Shown here one piece after another: positions 7,364 through 10,190 of a DNA stretch of 10,190 nt; position 1 is the first letter of the stretch; each line of letters begins with the position of its first letter. Source of the DNA: Immundisolibacteraceae bacterium (lineage in GTDB: Bacteria; Pseudomonadota; Gammaproteobacteria; Immundisolibacterales; Immundisolibacteraceae); assembly GCA_016763355.1 (NCBI GenBank), contig JAESTY010000149.1, forward strand, positions 1-10,190, given 5' to 3'. A program made the position numbers and the translations under genes. A model generated the notes under the pieces. That model was given only the letters and a program-made list of their open reading frames with translations. It ran no database searches and was not told the origin of the DNA.

Positions 7364-7505
7364 TCCGCCTGTTAATTGGCATCAAAGAAGCTAAGAGGTT
7401 GATGGTATTTCTATGCAGCTTCAGGAACTGGTTCACCAAACCCCCTGTAGTTCATGAGGTTAGTCATCAAGGCTCAAATTGGCTCCAACCATAGCGACCC
7501 TAATT

Positions 7506-8009
7506 TTGCTTACTAAACCGAATAAGTTTGATTACGACCAAATTTTAAGCTGCTCTCGCGGTGAGATGTACGGTCCAGGTAACGCCCAGTTGCCGATGCC
7601 ACCGATGCTGATGTTTGATCGGATCATTGAAATCAGCGAAACCGGTGGTAAATATGGTAAGGGGTTTATCCATGCCGAACTCGATATAAATCCGGAGCTC
7701 TGGTTTTTTGGCTGCCATTTTCCTGGCGACCCGGTGATGCCAGGCTGCCTCGGACTTGATGCCATGTGGCAGCTGGTTGGTTTCTTTTTGGGCTGGCAGG
7801 GCCATCCCGGCCGAGGTCGGGCGCTTGGTTCTGACAAGGTTCGTTTTAGCGGCGAAGTCACCCCTGATAAGCAGCTGGTGACCTATCGTGTTGATATGAA
7901 AAAATTGATTACCCGACGCCTGATCATGGGCATTGCCGATGCTTCCATGGGTGTAGATGGCGAAATCATTTATGAATCTAGCGGATTGCGGGTTGGTCTC
8001 TATGAATAA
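7506..8009 (+). CDS. fabA: FabA, 3-hydroxydecanoyl-ACP dehydratase/isomerase (start uncertain)
   Basis: A hotdog-fold enzyme that dehydrates 3-hydroxyacyl-ACP and isomerises trans-2- to cis-3-decenoyl-ACP, the branch point to unsaturated fatty acids. The active-site helix region WFFGCHFPGDPVMPGCLGLD is intact, with catalytic His71 and Asp85 at the same numbers as in E. coli when TTG 7506 is used, which is the reason for that choice (167 residues; E. coli has 172, and the C-terminus here is about five shorter). There is no ATG before the conserved N-terminus: ATG 7566 would remove YDQILSCSRGE, conserved in the family. The alternative TTG 7479 adds nine residues but has the better ribosome site, AAGG at 7469-7472 with 6 nt spacing; TTG 7506 has none. 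fabB follows after 23 nt, so the two form an operon. Confidence 0.93.
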   Translation: MLTKPNKFDYDQILSCSRGEMYGPGNAQLPMPPMLMFDRIIEISETGGKYGKGFIHAELDINPELWFFGCHFPGDPVMPGCLGLDAMWQLVGFFLGWQGHPGRGRALGSDKVRFSGEVTPDKQLVTYRVDMKKLITRRLIMGIADASMGVDGEIIYESSGLRVGLYE

Positions 8010-8032
8010 CCAAGCTGGAGTAAGCTAACTAA

Positions 8033-9253
8033 ATGGATCGACGTGTTGTAATCACCGGATTGGGAATCGTATCCAGTATCGGTATTGGTGCTGCAGAGGT
8101 TACCGAATCTCTGCGTGAGGGCCGCTCAGGCATAGAATATAGTGACGACTACGAACAGCAAGGGCTGCGATCCCGGGTTCATGGCCCGATTCGGGTTAAC
8201 GCTGCCGAACTGATTGATCGTAAGCTTTATCGTTTTATGGGCGACGCTTCTGCCTATGCCTATCTGGCGATGAAAGAAGCGATTGAAGATGCGGGTCTAA
8301 ATCCAGAGCAGGTTTCTAACCTGCGCACAGGCCTTATTGCCGGTTCTGGCGGTGCCTCAAACAACAACATCATGACCGCAGTCGACACATTGCGTGAAAA
8401 AGGCATTCGCCGGGTCGGCCCCTATATGGTCACCCGTACCATGGGCAGTACCGTCTCAGCCTGCCTGAGTACCGCTTTTAAAATTAAGGGTATTAATTAC
8501 TCCATCACCTCTGCATGCTCCACCAGTGCCCATTGCATGGGCAACGCCGCCGAGCAAATCCAGATGGGTAAGCAGGACATGATGTTTGCCGGCGGTGGTG
8601 AGGAAGTGCACTGGACCCTTTCGGTGTTATTCGATGGCATGGGTGCGTTATCTAGTAAATATAATGACAACCCGACTGCCGCCTCGCGTGCTTTTGACCA
8701 GGACCGGGACGGCTTCGTCATCTCCGGTGGTGGTGGCATGGTGGTGCTGGAAGAGTTAGAGCACGCCAAAGCCCGCGGTGCCAAAATTTACGGCGAACTG
8801 GTTGGTTACGGTGCTACTTCCGATGGTTACGACATGGTTCAGCCTTCCGGTGAAGGCGCGATTCTCTGCATGCAGCAGGCGCTAGCAACCACCGACGGCA
8901 AGATTGATTACATCAATGCCCACGGCACCAGTACGCCGGTGGGTGATGTCAAAGAACTTGGCGCCATTCGCTCCGTGTTTGGCGACAAGATTCCACCGAT
9001 GAGTTCCACCAAGTCTCTGACCGGCCATGCGCTAGGTGCGGCCGGCGTCAACGAAGCGATTTACAGTATTTTGATGCTGAAGAATGACTTCATTGCTGCC
9101 TCAGCCAATGTTGAAACCCTTGATGAAGCCGCGGAGGGTGTTCCGGTGGTTACCGAGCGGGTCGATAACGCCGGGCTGGAAACTATCATGTCCAATAGTT
9201 TTGGCTTTGGTGGAACCAACGCCTGCCTGGTAGTTAAAAAGACCGTCGTTTAG
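8033..9253 (+). CDS. fabB: FabB, beta-ketoacyl-ACP synthase I
   Basis: A 406-residue condensing enzyme, the same length as E. coli FabB, that elongates the cis-3-decenoyl-ACP made by FabA with malonyl-ACP. The thiolase-fold catalytic set is complete: nucleophile Cys162 in SITSACSTSAHCMG, His297 in NAHGTSTPVGD, Lys327 in SSTKSLTGH and His332, one less than the E. coli numbers 163/298/328/333. The glycine-rich GFGGTNACLV motif closes the protein. KAS I rather than KAS II (FabF) is supported by direct linkage to fabA and by the motif context. ATG 8033 is preceded by TGGAG (8016-8020) at a long 12-nt spacing. It is the last gene of its operon and is followed by a strong terminator at 9300-9333. 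Confidence 0.96.
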   Translation: MDRRVVITGLGIVSSIGIGAAEVTESLREGRSGIEYSDDYEQQGLRSRVHGPIRVNAAELIDRKLYRFMGDASAYAYLAMKEAIEDAGLNPEQVSNLRTGLIAGSGGASNNNIMTAVDTLREKGIRRVGPYMVTRTMGSTVSACLSTAFKIKGINYSITSACSTSAHCMGNAAEQIQMGKQDMMFAGGGEEVHWTLSVLFDGMGALSSKYNDNPTAASRAFDQDRDGFVISGGGGMVVLEELEHAKARGAKIYGELVGYGATSDGYDMVQPSGEGAILCMQQALATTDGKIDYINAHGTSTPVGDVKELGAIRSVFGDKIPPMSSTKSLTGHALGAAGVNEAIYSILMLKNDFIAASANVETLDEAAEGVPVVTERVDNAGLETIMSNSFGFGGTNACLVVKKTVV

Positions 9254-9260
9254 AGAACAC

Positions 9261-9290
9261 GTAGAAACCTGTTCGTAACGGTTTTCTATC
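9261..9290. repeat. Bulged hairpin downstream of fabB
   Basis: GTAGAAACC (9261-9269) pairs with GGTTTTCTATC (9280-9290) apart from one extra T, and the inner GTT/AAC (9271-9273 with 9277-9279) extends the stem past a bulged T. It lies 8 nt after the fabB stop and just upstream of the terminator, so it could stabilise the 3' end of the fabAB mRNA. No known RNA family recognised. Confidence 0.4.
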
Positions 9291-9299
9291 GCACAAATC

Positions 9300-9333
9300 A
9301 AAAAGGCCTCACTCACTAGAGCGGGGCCTTTTT
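9300..9333. terminator. Bidirectional intrinsic terminator between fabB and the cytochrome gene
   Basis: AAAAAGGCC (9300-9308) and GGCCTTTTT (9325-9333) are perfect complements, and a C-G and a G-U pair extend the stem inward. The A/T flanks give a U-tract on both strands, which suits termination of fabAB on the + strand and of the convergent cytochrome gene on the - strand. Confidence 0.85.
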
Positions 9334-9388
9334 AAATTCTTACCGAAACCACCAGCTTATATGCCGGCTGAGTGCTTTGTATCGATGA

Positions 9389-9907
9389 CTATTTCGCTGC
9401 AGCAACCATGTAATCCACTGCTAGCTTGATCTGGTCATCCGGAAGGTGGACAAAGCCACCCTTGGCAGGCATGGCCTGAAAACCATTCAATGAATGGTCG
9501 TATAACACTTCAATGCCCTGAGCTAAACGCGCCTCCCAGTCAGCAGCGACCCCATGTTTGGGAGCACCGGCCAGGCCAGTTGCGTGACAGGTAGTGCAGG
9601 CCGTGTTGTAGACCCCCTCACCATCCATTACCACCGGAGCAGCTGCCACCTCTATTTCTGGCTCCGGTTCAACGGATTTAGCCTGGGTGGCCATAGAGCC
9701 GGCGATAAACAGGGTGCCGTCGGTCAGCGCGACCTTCCCTACCGGTTCAATGCGAGCATCAGCGGCAGCCACTTCCATCGGATCAGGCCCGGTGTCTGTT
9801 ATCTTGCTAATTACCGTACCAATCAGAATTAATCCAACTGTCATCACCGCCATCAGCAGGACCAACATCGAAAAATTGGTTACAAATGAATCCTGTTTTT
9901 CGCTCAC
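9389..9907 (-). CDS. Membrane-anchored cytochrome c5 family protein
   Basis: A small c-type cytochrome with one haem. Using GTG 9907 it has 172 residues. An N-terminal hydrophobic segment (about residues 12-33, from NFSMLVLLMAV) anchors it in the inner membrane; it is followed by a periplasmic linker rich in Ala, Glu and Pro (about 35-92) and a cytochrome domain with the haem motif CTTCH (104-108) and the probable distal ligand Met146 in FQAMPAKGG. Such proteins carry electrons in the respiratory chain; the partner cannot be told from here. Start choice: an ATG two codons upstream (9911-9913) directly abuts GAGGA (9914-9918 on the plus map), leaving no spacer, whereas GTG 9907 has GAGGA at a proper 6 nt and gives MSEKQDSFVTNF. 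It converges on fabB with a shared terminator. Confidence 0.9.
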   Translation of the reverse strand: MSEKQDSFVTNFSMLVLLMAVMTVGLILIGTVISKITDTGPDPMEVAAADARIEPVGKVALTDGTLFIAGSMATQAKSVEPEPEIEVAAAPVVMDGEGVYNTACTTCHATGLAGAPKHGVAADWEARLAQGIEVLYDHSLNGFQAMPAKGGFVHLPDDQIKLAVDYMVAAAK

Positions 9908-9913
9908 AAACAT

Positions 9914-9918
9914 TCCTC
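9914..9918 (-). promoter_or_regulatory. Shine-Dalgarno that decides the cytochrome start
   Basis: Minus-strand GAGGA lies 0 nt from the ATG at 9913 but 6 nt from the in-frame GTG at 9907. Ribosome spacing therefore favours the GTG and a protein two residues shorter. Confidence 0.6.
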
Positions 9919-9966
9919 AATCACGAGACACACCCGGCACCACGTGGCCGGCCAAAAAGGCGCCCG

Positions 9967-9972
9967 ATTATA
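9967..9972 (-). promoter_or_regulatory. Probable -10 box for the cytochrome gene
   Basis: A perfect TATAAT reads on the minus strand, about 60 nt upstream of the GTG start. The sequence 16-18 nt further upstream (TACCGG region) is a poor -35, so an activator may be needed or this may be chance. Confidence 0.4.
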
Positions 9973-9995
9973 GCCGTATTTGGCTAGTACCGGTA

Positions 9996-10017
9996 GCGCT
10001 AGCATGGACGCTAGCGC
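9996..10017. repeat. Perfect 8-bp inverted repeat upstream of the cytochrome gene
   Basis: GCGCTAGC (9996-10003) and GCTAGCGC (10010-10017) flank a 6-nt loop. No T-run follows on either strand. It overlaps the position where the -35 of the cytochrome promoter should be, so it could be a regulator site; it also lies about 80 nt before the tRNA gene on the other strand. Confidence 0.45.
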
Positions 10018-10095
10018 AAGATTCGGGTATCCTTTGCCGCCCCACGAGACCAGTAGTTTGGCTCCTAGAAAGCTAATTTCTCAACCATCAAACAG

Positions 10096-10172
10096 GCGCC
10101 CGTAGCTCAGTTGGATAGAGTATCGGCCTCCGAAGCCAAGGGTCAGAGGTTCGAATCCTCTCGGGCGCGCCA
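10096..10172 (+). tRNA. tRNA-Arg (anticodon CCG)
   Basis: A 77-nt cloverleaf with encoded CCA. Acceptor GCGCCCG (10096-10102) pairs fully with CGGGCGC (10162-10168), followed by discriminator G and CCA. The D-stem is GCTC/GAGT with one G-U; the anticodon loop is CTCCGAA with CCG at 10130-10132; the T-arm is AGAGG-TTCGAAT-CCTCT. The pattern matches bacterial tRNA-Arg(CCG), which reads CGG codons. One oddity: in the anticodon stem TCGGC/GCCAA, C28 (10124) faces A42 (10138). A T-rich stretch follows at 10173-10183, which may help end the transcript. No clear promoter was found in 10021-10095. Confidence 0.95.
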
Positions 10173-10190
10173 TTTTTCCTTTCTGTTGAC

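Larger units (their letters stand above)
7150..7505. other. Divergent intergenic region between perM and fabA
   Basis: About 356 nt without a recognised gene. The perM side (7150-7260) holds its Shine-Dalgarno and a possible minus-strand -10 (CATAAT on the minus strand, 7211-7216) without a convincing -35. The fabA side holds an inverted repeat (7299-7330), a likely promoter (7326-7352), a tandem repeat (7340-7363) and about 140 nt of leader. The leader contains three overlapping small ORFs: 7402-7494 (30 codons), 7413-7457 (14 codons) and 7454-7516 (20 codons); the last two overlap by ATGA. I recognise no product in any of them and none has a well-placed Shine-Dalgarno. Confidence 0.6.

Noticed and set aside
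9687..10076. A plus-strand open frame of 129 codons overlapping the cytochrome gene and its promoter
   Set aside because: It is antisense to the CxxCH cytochrome's membrane anchor and linker and runs through the promoter palindrome; no ribosome site and no recognisable domain.
9990..10172. tRNA-Arg as an integration site for a mobile element
   Set aside because: The window ends 18 nt after the tRNA, no integrase gene and no repeat of the tRNA 3' end are visible, so nothing supports it.
1..10190. A new defence, mobile or metabolic system
   Set aside because: Every large ORF belongs to a well-known housekeeping family with intact motifs, and the gaps are too short for further proteins of any size; the remaining novelty is regulatory or start-site detail.

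Overview
The window is a stretch of core chromosome from a gammaproteobacterium. The best evidence is the FabA/FabB pair for anaerobic unsaturated fatty acid synthesis, a PerM-type AI-2E family protein, UbiA/UbiD for ubiquinone, and a partial SpoT followed by RidA and RecG. Many proteins read closer to Pseudomonas-like sequences than to enteric ones, which suggests a pseudomonad/cellvibrio-type, possibly marine, lineage; that placement is an inference from remembered family sequences and was not computed. Base composition looks even and moderate throughout, and I see no insertion sequence, phage gene, CRISPR array, toxin-antitoxin pair or foreign island.

Layout. Positions 1-902 hold the C-terminal part of SpoT (its start lies outside the window), followed 2 nt later by ridA (905-1288) and then recG (about 1386-3452); all are on the + strand and probably form one stringent-response/housekeeping cluster. 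After a 135-nt gap with a clear hairpin, ubiA (3588-4538) and ubiD (4535-6007) overlap by ATGA and encode the prenylation and decarboxylation steps of ubiquinone synthesis; ubiC is not present here. perM (6073-7149) is convergent on the minus strand, and a 10-bp inverted repeat lies between the two stop codons. A roughly 356-nt divergent intergenic region (7150-7505) carries a likely fabA promoter with an unusual tandem 12-bp repeat that duplicates the -10 box, a candidate operator inverted repeat and a long leader with small ORFs. fabA (about 7506-8009) and fabB (8033-9253) form an operon that ends at a good bidirectional terminator (9300-9333). A membrane-anchored cytochrome c5-type protein (9389-9907, minus) converges on it. 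A tRNA-Arg(CCG) gene closes the window (10096-10172, +).

How the genes work together. SpoT sets (p)ppGpp levels, and in enteric bacteria it is linked to fatty acid status through acyl carrier protein; FabA/FabB control membrane unsaturation; UbiA/UbiD and the cytochrome serve respiration. These are housekeeping functions in neighbouring operons and I see no sign of a single new system. The points most worth a second look are small: recG and fabA both lack an ATG consistent with their conserved N-termini, the fabA control region is richly structured, and the tRNA has a C-A mismatch in its anticodon stem.
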